46,535 bases of DNA from Bradyrhizobium centrolobii (GCF_001641635.1 NZ_LUUB01000051.1:1-46535), one strand, 5' to 3'; positions 23,961 through 32,304 are shown, counted from the first letter of the stretch. Notes: a model not told the origin generated them from the letters alone. Numbers and translations: made by a program.

Positions 23961-24374
23961 ATGTCGGATGCCGGGGGCAAAAATTTCATCGAGCTGACGG
24001 CGAGCATCGTGTCGGCCTATCTCAGCAACAATCCGACGCCGGCCGGCGAGATTCCGAACCTCATCAGCCAGGTGCATGGCGCTTTGGTGCGGGTTTCCTC
24101 GGGCCGAACCGAAGCGCCGCTCGAGCCGGCGAAACCGGCGGTCTCGCTGAAGAAATCGATCGCGCCGGACTATCTGGTGTGCCTGGAGGACGGCAAGCGC
24201 TTCAAGTCGCTGAAGCGCCATCTGCGCACCCAGTACAACATGACCCCTGAGCAATACCGCGAGAAATGGGGCCTGCCTGCCGACTATCCCATGGTCGCGC
24301 CGAACTATGCGGTGGCGCGCTCGCAACTGGCGAAGCAGATGGGGCTCGGACAGCAGCAGCGGAAACGGAAGTAG
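23961..24374 (+). CDS. mucR: Ros/MucR family transcriptional regulator
   Basis: This is a 137-residue H-NS-like regulator that controls exopolysaccharide, motility and symbiosis or virulence genes in rhizobia and relatives. The N-terminal oligomerisation region (about 8-45) is ELTASIVSAYLSNNPTPAGE-IPNLISQVH. The C-terminal DNA-binding domain (about 70-130) contains FKSLKRHLRTQYNMTPEQYR and DYPMVAPNYA, the family hallmark. In Agrobacterium Ros the zinc ligands are Cys-Cys-His-His. Here Cys74 and His87 align, but the second Cys is Asp77 and the last His falls on Gln91/Tyr92. Zinc may therefore be bound differently or not at all, as reported for some rhizobial homologues. GGGGGTGAG precedes the ATG. 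SufE ends 7 bases away, convergent. Confidence 0.93.
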   Translation: MSDAGGKNFIELTASIVSAYLSNNPTPAGEIPNLISQVHGALVRVSSGRTEAPLEPAKPAVSLKKSIAPDYLVCLEDGKRFKSLKRHLRTQYNMTPEQYREKWGLPADYPMVAPNYAVARSQLAKQMGLGQQQRKRK

Positions 24375-24381
24375 CGCTGCC

Positions 24382-24807
24382 TCACGCTTCGGCGAGCGCC
24401 TCTTTCGCGTCGGTGCGGATGCGCTCGACCATCGAGCGCAGGCCGTTGGAGCGCTGCGGCGTCAGGTGCTCGCGAAAGCCGAATTCGTCGAACACCGCGA
24501 TGGCGTCGGTCGACAGGATCTCCTGCGGCGTGCGGCCGGAATAGAGCGAGAGCAGGATCGCAACCAGCCCGCGCACGATATGCGCGTCGCTGTCGCCAAG
24601 ATATTTCAGGAGGGGGGCGCCGTTGCCGCGGTCTATGCGCTTGGACAGCCAGACCTGGCTGACGCAGCCCTGCACCTTGTTCGCGGCCGAGTGCTCCGCC
24701 TCGGGCATCGGTTCCAGGGTGCGGCCGAGTTCGATGACGTACCGGTAGCGGTCGTCCCAGTCGTCCAGAACCTCGAAATTGTCCCTGATCTCGTCAATCG
24801 TCGTCAT
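24382..24807 (-). CDS. sufE: Cysteine desulfuration protein SufE
   Basis: SufE accepts sulfane sulfur from the SufS cysteine desulfurase and passes it on for Fe-S cluster assembly. The 141-residue length is typical. The sulfur-accepting cysteine is Cys48 in KVQGCVSQVWL, the family signature. The start TIDEIRDNFEVLDDWDDRYRY is standard, and IVRGLVAILLSLYSGRTP is the conserved central helix. The open frame extends 35 codons upstream, but ATG 24807 matches the family. The gene stands alone here; no other suf genes are in the window. Confidence 0.93.
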   Translation of the reverse strand: MTTIDEIRDNFEVLDDWDDRYRYVIELGRTLEPMPEAEHSAANKVQGCVSQVWLSKRIDRGNGAPLLKYLGDSDAHIVRGLVAILLSLYSGRTPQEILSTDAIAVFDEFGFREHLTPQRSNGLRSMVERIRTDAKEALAEA

Positions 24808-24884
24808 ATCGGCATATCGGCCCGTGATCCCCTGTTCAGGCCAATATAGGGACGCAAACGAGCGAAATCGATAGGGTTTGGGCC

Positions 24885-25310
24885 CTAATTCGCGGGCCCT
24901 GGCCCCCGCCATTCCAGCGCCAGGTCGTCCTGGGTCAGGGTGTCGCGCGGCGCCTCGCTCGCGGCCGAATCGCCTTCGCCGGCCATCGCGATCGAGCCGG
25001 TGTGGTCGGGCGCCTTCTTGTCATTCTTGTCGTTGGTGATCTGCTCTTTCTTGTCGTTGATGATCTGGTAGAGCTTGCGCGCGCCGTCTTGCGCCCGCTG
25101 GCCAATGATGGTCGCGGCCTGTCCGCCGACCTCGCAGGCCGCCGGCTGGCGCTTGCAGAACTGGGTCATGTCGGAGACGGCCGCGGTCGCAGCCTGCACG
25201 GCATCGGCGGCGCCGATCTGCGGCAGCTTCTCCGATTCGGGCGTCTTGTCCCGCGGCAGGAGCACCAGCACCAGCCCGAGCCAGAATGTGATGCGAAGCA
25301 GAAAGCGCAT
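24885..25310 (-). CDS. DUF5330 domain protein, membrane-anchored
   Basis: The 141-residue product has one N-terminal hydrophobic segment (about residues 4-19, LLRITFWLGLVLVLLP) followed by a periplasmic or cytoplasmic region with FCKRQPAACEVGG (about 51-63), whose two cysteines could form a disulfide if exported. The C-terminus is charged (NDKKEQITNDKNDKK) and probably disordered. This matches DUF5330, a small family restricted to alphaproteobacteria with no known function. It ends 77 bases upstream of sufE on the same strand, so it may be transcribed with it. Confidence 0.75.
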   Translation of the reverse strand: MRFLLRITFWLGLVLVLLPRDKTPESEKLPQIGAADAVQAATAAVSDMTQFCKRQPAACEVGGQAATIIGQRAQDGARKLYQIINDKKEQITNDKNDKKAPDHTGSIAMAGEGDSAASEAPRDTLTQDDLALEWRGPGPAN

Positions 25311-25697
25311 CTTGCGACCTGTGTGTTAGATCCCGCTCGCGGCGATCCCCGCGCACGTCCGACCTAGCAATCCTCGATAAATCGCAAGTGATTGCGTTGA
25401 GCTTAATTCGTCGAAAATTGACGCAAATTTTTTGGCGGCCGACGGTCTCGTAAATTTTCGATTGACGCCGGCGTCCCGTAGTCCTGCCGCCACCGCACGT
25501 CCACCAATTTGAAACCATGAGGGCGGAGCCGAAACCTCGCGTTCACCATCCCCGCTAAAGATGTCGTCAAATCGCTTAAAAGGCTTCGCGATGACATGGT
25601 GTTCGGCTGCAAGGGCTGCCGCCTTAGCGTTCGTTTAATGTCACTCTGACACGGTGGCTCAACGATAAGGAGGCGTTCCGGCGCGTCTTTTCGACGA
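25311..25697. other. Divergent intergenic region, 387 bases
   Basis: This gap separates the minus-strand DUF5330 gene from the plus-strand histidine kinase and should hold both promoters. AT-rich patches lie at about 25375-25465 and 25580-25650. TTGACG occurs at about 25419, with no convincing -10. Perfect CtrA boxes (TTAA-N7-TTAA) were looked for and not found. An AAGGAGG sequence lies about 30 bases before the kinase ATG, too far to serve that start. Confidence 0.5.
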
Positions 25698-27548
25698 ATG
25701 AGCCGAAGCGCGAGACCCGTGACAGTTTTGAGTATCATCCGTGATTGTCTCGATGCGCTGCTGCATCCCTCCGCGCGTTACGATGCGCTGACGCGAGCGC
25801 GCCATCGTGCCTTCATGGCGCCGAGGCTGCTCGGCAGCCTGGCCGCCTTTGCCGCCTTTCCGGTCTACCTTGCGACGCGCGGCGCGCCGAGCGCGATCGA
25901 GGTCGCCGCGTTCGCATGGCTGATCGCGCCGATTCTGCTGTCGTGGTTCCTGTCGCGCACCGGTCACTACGAGGGCGCGCACGTGCTGTCGTCGCTGGCG
26001 CTCGCCGCCCTGATCATGGCGGTCGCGGTCACGACCGGCGGGATCGAATCCTTCGCCGCGATCTGGCTGGTCGTGGTTCCCCTCGAAGCCGCGCTGTCGG
26101 CCTCGCGCCGCGTTGCGGCCTTCGCCTCGCTGCTCGCGCTGTCCTGTGCGGGGATACTGATCATATTCAGCCAACTCGGGTGGTTGCCGCCCGGTGAGCC
26201 GAGCGCCACCGAACGCGGCGTCTTCATGGCATTCGGCGTCGCCTCGGCGACTCTCTATGCCGCGGGTCTCGCCTTTGGTGCGGAATCCCTGGCGCGCACC
26301 AGCGTCGCGCTTCTGTCACGGGAAGAGGAGCGCTACCGCCTCCTCGCGCGCAACATGAGCGATGTCATTTCGCGGCATCAGCGCAACGGCGCGGTGCAGT
26401 TCATCTCGCCGGCGGCCGAGACCATGCTCGGGATTCCGATTGCACAACTGCTCGGCCATGGTCTGTTCGATCGCGTTCATGTCGCCGATCGCCCGGCCTA
26501 TCTCACCGCATTGTCCGATGCAGCCCGCGGCGAGGTGCGCAGCGTCGAGTTCCGCCTGCGACGCGAGAATGCCGGGCCCGAGCGCGGCCAGGTCGATTTC
26601 ATCTGGGTCGACATGCGCTGCCGGCCGCTCGAGCAGGAGCCCGCTCGCGACGCGGCGCGCGAGGCCGAAGTTGTCGCCGTGATGCGCGACGTCACCGATC
26701 GCAAGTTCCAGGAGCAGGCGCTCGATCAGGCACGCAGCGCCGCCGCCGCGGCCGATGCCGCCAAGACGCGCTTCCTCGCCACCATGAGCCATGAACTGCG
26801 CACGCCGCTCAACGCCATCATCGGCTTTTCGGAGATGATCGCGCAGGAGCAGACGCTGATGCTCGGTGCGGTCCAGCGCAAGGAATATGCGCAGCTCATC
26901 AACGATTCCGGCCAACATCTCTTGTCGGTCGTCAACGGCATCCTCGACATGTCCAAGATGGAGTCGGGCAATTTCGAGATTGCGTCGGAGCCGTTCGCGC
27001 CGCGCGCCGCGTTGCTACACTGCTGCAATCTGCTCGCGCTGAAGGCGCGGGACAACGGCATTGATCTGATCACCGATGCACCGCAGGACTTGCCGATGAT
27101 GACCGGCGATCCGCGCGCCTTCAAGCAGATCGTGCTCAACCTCGTCGCCAACGCCATCAAGTTCACGGAACGCGGCGGTCAGGTCGCGGTTGCCGCATCA
27201 GCCTCGGCGTCGCAGCTGACGCTTCGCATCAGCGACACCGGTGTCGGCATCGCGCCCGACGATCTCAAGCGCATCGGCGCGCCGTTCTTCCAGGCCAGCA
27301 AGACCTATCAGCGCCGCCACGAAGGCACGGGGCTTGGTCTGTCGATCGTGAAGAGCCTCGTGGCATTGCATCTCGGCGAATTGACGGTACAAAGCAGGCT
27401 CGGCGAGGGGACGGCCGTCACCGTCAAGCTGCCGCTCGTCTACACGCCGCCGCAAGTCAGGCCGTCCGACAGCAAGATCGCGACGTTGACGCCGGCGCCG
27501 CGCCAAGAACTTCAGGACCAACCTGCTCTGGTGAAGAAAAGTGCCTAG
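25698..27548 (+). CDS. Membrane PAS sensor histidine kinase, DivJ/PleC-like
   Basis: The 616-residue product is a two-component sensor kinase. The N-terminal third has about six membrane segments (residues 42-60, 68-85, 95-112, 118-133, 138-160, 172-195). A PAS domain follows at about 212-335 (with ISPAAETMLG and VMRDVTDRK). The HisKA domain has His365 in MSHELRTPLNAIIGFSEM. The HATPase part has the N-box around NLVANAIKF (481-489), G1 DTGVGI (513-518) and G2 GTGLGLSIVK (543-552). HisKA of this exact type occurs in the PleC/DivJ cell-cycle kinases of alphaproteobacteria, and the six-segment N-terminus fits DivJ; naming it DivJ is an inference. No response regulator gene is adjacent. Its last 8 bases overlap the next gene. 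Confidence 0.85.
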   Translation: MSRSARPVTVLSIIRDCLDALLHPSARYDALTRARHRAFMAPRLLGSLAAFAAFPVYLATRGAPSAIEVAAFAWLIAPILLSWFLSRTGHYEGAHVLSSLALAALIMAVAVTTGGIESFAAIWLVVVPLEAALSASRRVAAFASLLALSCAGILIIFSQLGWLPPGEPSATERGVFMAFGVASATLYAAGLAFGAESLARTSVALLSREEERYRLLARNMSDVISRHQRNGAVQFISPAAETMLGIPIAQLLGHGLFDRVHVADRPAYLTALSDAARGEVRSVEFRLRRENAGPERGQVDFIWVDMRCRPLEQEPARDAAREAEVVAVMRDVTDRKFQEQALDQARSAAAAADAAKTRFLATMSHELRTPLNAIIGFSEMIAQEQTLMLGAVQRKEYAQLINDSGQHLLSVVNGILDMSKMESGNFEIASEPFAPRAALLHCCNLLALKARDNGIDLITDAPQDLPMMTGDPRAFKQIVLNLVANAIKFTERGGQVAVAASASASQLTLRISDTGVGIAPDDLKRIGAPFFQASKTYQRRHEGTGLGLSIVKSLVALHLGELTVQSRLGEGTAVTVKLPLVYTPPQVRPSDSKIATLTPAPRQELQDQPALVKKSA

Positions 27549-28248
27549 AAAGTCTGCAAAAGACGAAGCTGCTCCGCGCCGCCGTGGCGCCAAGGCTGCT
27601 GTTGTCGATGTGGAGACCGAGCGCAATCTCGCGATGCGGATCCTGCTGCACAGCCCCAAGGATACGCTGGCCGGCCTCGTCGCCGTTGCCGCTGTCTGCG
27701 CCATCGTCGGCAACGCGCTGTTCCTCCAGACCGGTCGACATCCGGCGCCGATGTTCGGCACCGTGATCAATCTGCCTGGGCCGTCGTCTGCTGCACTGTC
27801 GAACCCGCTGCCGCGGCCGCGTCCCGTCGGCGCAGATACTTCGCCGCTCGAGCCGAAAGCGACGGAATTTCGCGTCGAACCGAAGCCTGCCGAGAAGGCG
27901 CCGGAGAAGCCCGTCGAGGCGACCGCGTCAACACCCAGATCGGGCGATCCCATGACCAACCTGGTCAAGGCCACGACGTCAACGCCGACGCCGCCGTCCG
28001 TCGCCATCGCCCGCCCGCCGGCACCGATCCCGGTGCAGCAGAGCCCCGCGGCGCGGCGCATCGCCGGCGTGCAGCGCGCACTGTCCGAATATGGCTATGG
28101 CCAGCTGAAGGTCACGGGCACGATGAGCGGCGAGACCCAGTCTGCGATCCAGAAGTTCGAGCGCGACCACAGGATGGCGGTCACCGGACAGGTATCTGAT
28201 CGCCTGCTGCGCGAGCTTGCGGCCGCGATCGGACATCCCGTCGAATAA
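27541..28248 (+). CDS. Membrane-anchored peptidoglycan-binding (PG_binding_1) protein
   Basis: The 235-residue product has a basic, Lys/Arg-rich cytoplasmic N-terminus, one membrane segment at about residues 40-62 (DTLAGLVAVAAVCAIVGNAL region), a Pro/Ala-rich linker (about 75-165), and a C-terminal PG_binding_1 domain (about 165-230). The last has GVQRALSEYGYGQLKVTG and SAIQKFERDHRMAVTGQVS, the repeated helices that bind cell-wall glycan stems. It starts with GTG inside the end of the histidine kinase gene (8-base overlap), so its translation is probably coupled. This ties a wall-binding protein to the kinase; whether they interact is not known. Confidence 0.85.
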   Translation: MPRKSAKDEAAPRRRGAKAAVVDVETERNLAMRILLHSPKDTLAGLVAVAAVCAIVGNALFLQTGRHPAPMFGTVINLPGPSSAALSNPLPRPRPVGADTSPLEPKATEFRVEPKPAEKAPEKPVEATASTPRSGDPMTNLVKATTSTPTPPSVAIARPPAPIPVQQSPAARRIAGVQRALSEYGYGQLKVTGTMSGETQSAIQKFERDHRMAVTGQVSDRLLRELAAAIGHPVE

Positions 28249-28305
28249 CAGTCATCGTTGCGGAGGCTGGTGCTCATCCCTGCGCTGGCCTATCTTTTCC
28301 TGCTC

Positions 28306-28650
28306 ATGCGGTTGAAATCCAACATCTGGGTTGCGGCTTATCTGCGCCGGTGCCAGGCCGAGGGCGTGTTCGGCGTGGTGCGCCGTCGCGGCGCCGAAGA
28401 AGCTGGCGCGGTGTTCGTGAAGGTCTCGCTGCTCGATGGCAATGCGATGCTGTACGTGCCGGCGCCACAGACCGTCTATGACGACGGCCGGCCCGTCGAT
28501 CGCTTCTTCGTGCCCGTTGCGCCGCAGCCCCAGCCGGAGCAGGCCGTCGAGGAGCGGCTGACTAAGGAAATCCGCTTCGATCCGGATGCCTGGATCGTCG
28601 AGACGGAAGACCGCGCCGGCCGGCACTTCCTGGAGCTGGCGCGAACCTGA
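28306..28650 (+). CDS. DUF1491 family protein
   Basis: This is a small soluble protein of 114 residues. The start MRLKSNIWVAAYLRRCQAEG, then FGVVRRRGAEEAGAVFVKV and the C-terminal FDPDAWIVETEDRAGRHFLE, are the pattern of DUF1491, a family of unknown function found in alphaproteobacteria. An upstream TTG (28258) would add a hydrophobic leader, but ATG 28306 matches the usual family start. It follows the peptidoglycan-binding gene by 57 bases on the same strand and may be the third gene of that operon. Confidence 0.82.
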   Translation: MRLKSNIWVAAYLRRCQAEGVFGVVRRRGAEEAGAVFVKVSLLDGNAMLYVPAPQTVYDDGRPVDRFFVPVAPQPQPEQAVEERLTKEIRFDPDAWIVETEDRAGRHFLELART

Positions 28651-28689
28651 TTGGAGCGCGATCGGATTAACCTCGATCGGTGCCACGTC

Positions 28690-28880
28690 GGAGGTGCGCT
28701 CCCTCTCCCGCTTGCGGAGGAGGGCTGGGGTGGGGGTGTCGCCGCAATCGAGACTTCCAACGTGGAGAGAGCCCCCACCCGGCGCTTCGCCATAGCCAAG
28801 GCTTCGCCTCGGCGTCCCTTAAGGACGGCCGCCGAAGGCGGCCTATGCCTCCCCCGCAAGCGGGAGAGGTTGAGCGAGCC
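28690..28880. repeat. Intergenic palindromic repeat (copy 2)
   Basis: The outer arms CTCTCCCGCTTGCGGAGGAG (about 28703) and CTCCCCCGCAAGCGGGAGAG (about 28849) are inverted copies with few mismatches, and the interior holds smaller inverted repeats (GGCGCTTCGCC, GCCGCCGAAGGCGGC). The left edge shares 21 identical bases with 5267-5287. It separates convergent DUF1491 and DUF2336 genes and could act as a transcription block for both. Confidence 0.75.
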
Positions 28881-28915
28881 CGCGGCTCTATCAATTCAAC
28901 CTAAGGAAGTCCGCT

Positions 28916-29890
28916 CTAGCGGTCCGACCCGCCGGTGCCTGTCCGCACCGCGGGGCTGGAGCCGGGTTGCACGCCCGGCCTTGGCTGGCTCGCGCTCGAA
29001 CGCGCGCGCTGGCGTTCGGCGTCATGCAGCGACGACTGGTATTTGGCGCGCGTGACGGCGAGCGTCGAGCCGCGCCAGGCAGCTAGCATCACCAGTGCGG
29101 AGCGGTCGCTCAGGCGGTCGTAGAGTCGCGACAACCGGTACACATTGTTCACGGACGTGCCGATCTCCGGCTTGAAGAACAGCAAGATGCGCTGGAAATT
29201 GGGGCTCGGCATGTCGAGCGCGCGTGCGGCAACCGCCAGCGCGTCGCCGCCGGGATCGTCGACGATTTGCGCCGCGACGCGCGAGGGCAGGATCAGGCTG
29301 TCGCCAAGCTCGAGGGTGAAGTTCTCGACGTCATTGGCGATTGCCGCCATCTCCAGGATCTGGATCGCGCGCTTGGCGCGCACGGTCGGAATGCGGGGGG
29401 CGGCCTTGAGCGGCGTCTGCGCCAGGTTGTGCAGGATCACGGCGCGCTCCGATGCGCCGGCGCGGAAGAACATGTCGTGGATTTCGGCGGCGTCCTTCGG
29501 TTGCATCGCCATGTTCGAGGCCATGCGCAATTCCGCGTCGGTCGGCGTGCGCGCTGCCGCGGGAGCCGGCGGAGCAGCGGGGATTTCCCGCGCGAGCGAA
29601 ACCCGGCGGCCCTCCTGCGCGGCCGTCAGCCCGAGCTTCTGCATGATCGGGGCGGGCGTCGAGGGATAGATCGCAAGCCGCGCCTTGACGACGGCGCGCG
29701 TCGCATCGTCGACCTGATCAATGAGGCGCGTGGCGAGCTCGACGAACTGCCGCTGTTCGTCCTCGCTGTGGCTGCTCGCCTGGACATAGAGGTCGGTCAG
29801 CACGCGCAGCAGCGTCGGGCGGATATCGACGCCTTCGCGACGGGAGAGGGTCATCAGCCCGTCGAATCCGGGAAACAGCGACTTGGTCAT
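28916..29890 (-). CDS. DUF2336 domain protein
   Basis: The 324-residue product is a soluble, mostly helical protein of the DUF2336 family, which occurs in alphaproteobacteria and is often encoded near flagellar or cell-cycle genes; no biochemical role is known. The family-type start lies in the first 90 residues (VLTDLYVQASSHSEDEQRQF, then VDDATRAVVKARLAIYPSTPAPI), and helical repeats continue to about residue 290. The last 30 residues are Arg/Ser/Pro/Gly-rich and probably disordered. It is transcribed away from the small gene at 30142 across a 250-base gap. Confidence 0.82.
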   Translation of the reverse strand: MTKSLFPGFDGLMTLSRREGVDIRPTLLRVLTDLYVQASSHSEDEQRQFVELATRLIDQVDDATRAVVKARLAIYPSTPAPIMQKLGLTAAQEGRRVSLAREIPAAPPAPAAARTPTDAELRMASNMAMQPKDAAEIHDMFFRAGASERAVILHNLAQTPLKAAPRIPTVRAKRAIQILEMAAIANDVENFTLELGDSLILPSRVAAQIVDDPGGDALAVAARALDMPSPNFQRILLFFKPEIGTSVNNVYRLSRLYDRLSDRSALVMLAAWRGSTLAVTRAKYQSSLHDAERQRARSSASQPRPGVQPGSSPAVRTGTGGSDR

Positions 29891-30068
29891 TGAGGCGTAC
29901 GCAACTTGGAAGAGATCCTTGCTTTGAGCCTATCGCGGGTTCCTTTAAAGGCTCGTTAAGGAAAACGAGATGTGAAACCGCACACCTGTTTTCCGGTGTT
30001 GTCGTGCCGCGACGGGACGACGCGGCGCGCCCGCGCGGCTACGGTCCGGCGGGCATGTTTACATCCCG

Positions 30069-30076
30069 TTAACCAT
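30069..30076. promoter_or_regulatory. CtrA-like half-site
   Basis: TTAACCAT at 30069-30076 matches the half-site recognised by the cell-cycle regulator CtrA in related bacteria, and TTAA recurs 12 bases later. It lies 65 bases before the gene at 30142 and 180 bases before DUF2336. One half-site is weak evidence. Confidence 0.3.
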
Positions 30077-30141
30077 AACTGATCTTAATGATCCCATGTT
30101 GCAGCACCCGCTTCGGTCGGCGGCAATTGAAGAGAGCTGAC

Positions 30142-30330
30142 ATGGGGACCATCATCGAATTTCCGGCCGGTCGCCGGCCCGCCTCGTCGGGGGAAGTGGC
30201 ACCGCGCACGGAGTTGGGAACGGTCCTGATCCTTCCCGTGATCCGCATCGAGCGCGAGGCGGATGAGACCAGCGGCGGTCGTGGGCCGGAACAGGGCACA
30301 GCGCCGGGGCGGCGTCGTCGCCGTCGCTAA
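30142..30330 (+). CDS. Small basic protein of unknown function
   Basis: The 62-residue product begins MGTIIEFPAGRRPASSGE, a start seen on many small hypothetical proteins of Bradyrhizobium. The middle, LGTVLILPVIRIE, forms a short hydrophobic strand or helix, and the tail is strongly basic (GRRRRRR). A GAGAG sequence lies just before ATG 30142; a longer frame from 30088 lacks such support. The stop is 14 bases before the lipoprotein gene start, so they probably share a transcript. No function can be suggested. Confidence 0.6.
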   Translation: MGTIIEFPAGRRPASSGEVAPRTELGTVLILPVIRIEREADETSGGRGPEQGTAPGRRRRRR

Positions 30331-30344
30331 GCCCGGCTCGTGCA

Positions 30345-31106
30345 ATGCCGGAAACGATCCGCCAGATCCGGTCCATCTCATCGGTCGTGCTGCTCGCGCT
30401 GATCGGCGCGACGCTCGCGGCCTGCAGCGGCGGCGATTTCGGCCGCACCCGCGCCGATATGCGCAGCGACGACATGCATCGCTGGCTTGGCGCAGAAGTT
30501 ACCTCGAGCGTCGGTCTGAAGGCGTCGCAATTCCAGCTCACCGAGGAAGAGCGCCAGCTTCGCGATCTCGCCTATCCCTTGATCGAGCCGCCGCTGTCGC
30601 GCCCGGCCTGGAAGAGCGTGTTCGGCGACTACAAGGCCTTGCCGTCGCCCTGGCAGCAGAAAGTCGTGTTCGACCGCACCATGTACGGTCGCACGCTGAT
30701 CGACGAGCCGCATCGCTCGTTTTCCTCGCGCTATGCCCAGCTCATCGAGGACGTGCGCAACGACATCACCCGCTTCGAGCCGTTTTTCGCCAGCGCGATC
30801 CGCGTGATTGATCTCGATCGCAAGCGCGACGCCAGCATGGCGCGCGTCTCCGAACTCTCCCCGAGGGAGAGGGCGGACGCGGTCGCGCGCATGCAGGAGA
30901 ACTCGCTGATCGTCCAGTGGGTGCAACAATGCCTGGAGCAGCGCGTCTCGTCCTATCGCTGGGCGCTCGAGCGGCTGGTGATCCAGGCACCCGACGGCAT
31001 GGCCGCCGACGCCGATCGCCTGATCGGCGAACTCGCCGCGCAGACCGCCAATCCTCCGGTCGCGGCGCAGCCGCCTTACGGCCGCTCAGTGAGCGTGCGT
31101 GGCTGA
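30345..31106 (+). CDS. Lipoprotein of unknown function
   Basis: The 253-residue product has a lipoprotein signal: a basic start, a hydrophobic stretch (residues 12-24) and the lipobox TLAAC with Cys27. The mature part is helical and rich in charged residues; recognisable stretches are LTEEERQLRDLAYPLIEPP (about 65-83) and WKSVFGDYKALP. The C-terminal third (about 170-230, ERADAVARMQENSLIVQWVQ) looks like a helical bundle. No domain family was recognised. It would sit in the inner or outer membrane facing the periplasm. It follows the 62-residue gene at 14 bases. Confidence 0.75.
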   Translation: MPETIRQIRSISSVVLLALIGATLAACSGGDFGRTRADMRSDDMHRWLGAEVTSSVGLKASQFQLTEEERQLRDLAYPLIEPPLSRPAWKSVFGDYKALPSPWQQKVVFDRTMYGRTLIDEPHRSFSSRYAQLIEDVRNDITRFEPFFASAIRVIDLDRKRDASMARVSELSPRERADAVARMQENSLIVQWVQQCLEQRVSSYRWALERLVIQAPDGMAADADRLIGELAAQTANPPVAAQPPYGRSVSVRG

Positions 31107-31485
31107 CCACGTTGTACAGCATAGATCAGGGGCCGGGTGTCGGGCGCACCCGAGGTCTGCTCGTTCGCCAAGAGCGGCACAATAGCGGACGTCGTCGCAG
31201 GTCCAGGGCGGGCCAAGGGCGGACTCACGCGCTGCCGCAACCATCGCTAGTCGATCGCCTCGTGGGCGCCTTGCCGAGTGGCAAAGATCGTCAAAAGTAT
31301 GATGTATGCCAGGTCCTGTTTGCGCTGCGAGGACGCCGGTAAGGTCTCCGCAATTGTCCGTGCTTGATCCCCATTAACGGCTCTGTTTGGATGGCTTCGT
31401 TCGGCAATTCGTATTTCGGATAATCATGGTTGATGAACCAAATGGATACCGTCGTTCATCGGGTGCTCGTTCACAAGAAGGCAGC
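31107..31485. other. Gene-free stretch, 379 bases
   Basis: No gene is supported here. The first half is GC-rich with an open forward frame lacking family features or a ribosome site. The second half (about 31340-31480) is AT-richer and should contain the promoter of the Crp/Fnr-type gene. A start at 31387 for that gene is possible, but the extension looks non-coding. Confidence 0.5.
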
Positions 31486-32298
31486 ATGACCGTCCACCGC
31501 ACTGACGTCGGGAATCGGCTACTGGCGGCATTGCCGCCGGCGGATCTCGGCTTGCTCACGCCCTACTTCCAGAAGGTCACGTTCGAGCCCGATGCCGTCC
31601 TGGTGCGGTCGGGCGATGAGCTCGACCCGGTCTATTTTCCCCATAGCGGCGCAATCGCCTTCATGCTCGACATGCCGGACGGGCAAACGGTCGCAACCAC
31701 CTTGATGGGGCGGGAAGGCGCTTTGGCCTCGTTCTCCGTGCTCGGCCCGTCGCTTTCATCCGTGACCGCGATTGCTCGCGTAGCCGGCACAGCATCGCTG
31801 ATTTCCGCCGCCAAATTTCGGGCGGCCTATGCGCAAAGCGCAGCCATCAGGAATGTCGTGCAGGTCCACGCCCGCGCGCTGCTATTGCAGCTCCAGCACG
31901 TAGCCGCTTGCAACGCGCTGCACCGGGTGGATGGCCGCATGGCGCGGTGGCTCCTGCAGCTTCACGACCGCGTTCCCGATGACCTCCTTCCGGTGACGCA
32001 GGAGGCGCTTGCGCAATTGCTTGGGGTACGGCGGACGACAGTGACTCTGACGATGAGCAAGCTGCGCGAGGCCGGCGCTGTCCCGTCCGATCGTCGCGGG
32101 TTTGTCGAGATCGATCGGGCGCGGCTCGAGAAAGTCGCATGCGATTGTTATGCGCTCATGCAGAGCAAGATCCATCGGATGTATTGCCAGGAATTGTCGG
32201 CGCCGCAGCCTGCCCATGCGCCGTTCCGGGAAACCGCGATCGTCGCCTCCGACGGAGCCGGCGGTGAATCCAGAGCCGTTTCGCGGGCGGGAAAATAG
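31486..32298 (+). CDS. Crp/Fnr family transcriptional regulator
   Basis: The 270-residue product has an N-terminal cyclic-nucleotide-binding-like beta-barrel (about residues 10-125; VLVRSGDELDPVYFPHSGAI, then MPDGQTVATTLMGREGAL) and a C-terminal Crp-type winged helix (about 150-220, with LPVTQEALAQLLGVRRTTVT as first and recognition helices). The Fnr iron-sulfur cysteines and the FixK/CRP cAMP pocket residues are not evident, so the signal is unknown. The barrel is of the type common in rhizobial single-gene regulators. ATG 31486, preceded by GAAGGC, is preferred to 31387. It converges with the LysR gene, 6 bases between the stops. Confidence 0.88.
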   Translation: MTVHRTDVGNRLLAALPPADLGLLTPYFQKVTFEPDAVLVRSGDELDPVYFPHSGAIAFMLDMPDGQTVATTLMGREGALASFSVLGPSLSSVTAIARVAGTASLISAAKFRAAYAQSAAIRNVVQVHARALLLQLQHVAACNALHRVDGRMARWLLQLHDRVPDDLLPVTQEALAQLLGVRRTTVTLTMSKLREAGAVPSDRRGFVEIDRARLEKVACDCYALMQSKIHRMYCQELSAPQPAHAPFRETAIVASDGAGGESRAVSRAGK

Positions 32299-32304
32299 CA
32301 TTGA

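Noticed and set aside
25311..25697. CtrA boxes controlling the DivJ/PleC-like kinase
   Set aside because: TTAA occurrences are not in the TTAA-N7-TTAA spacing.
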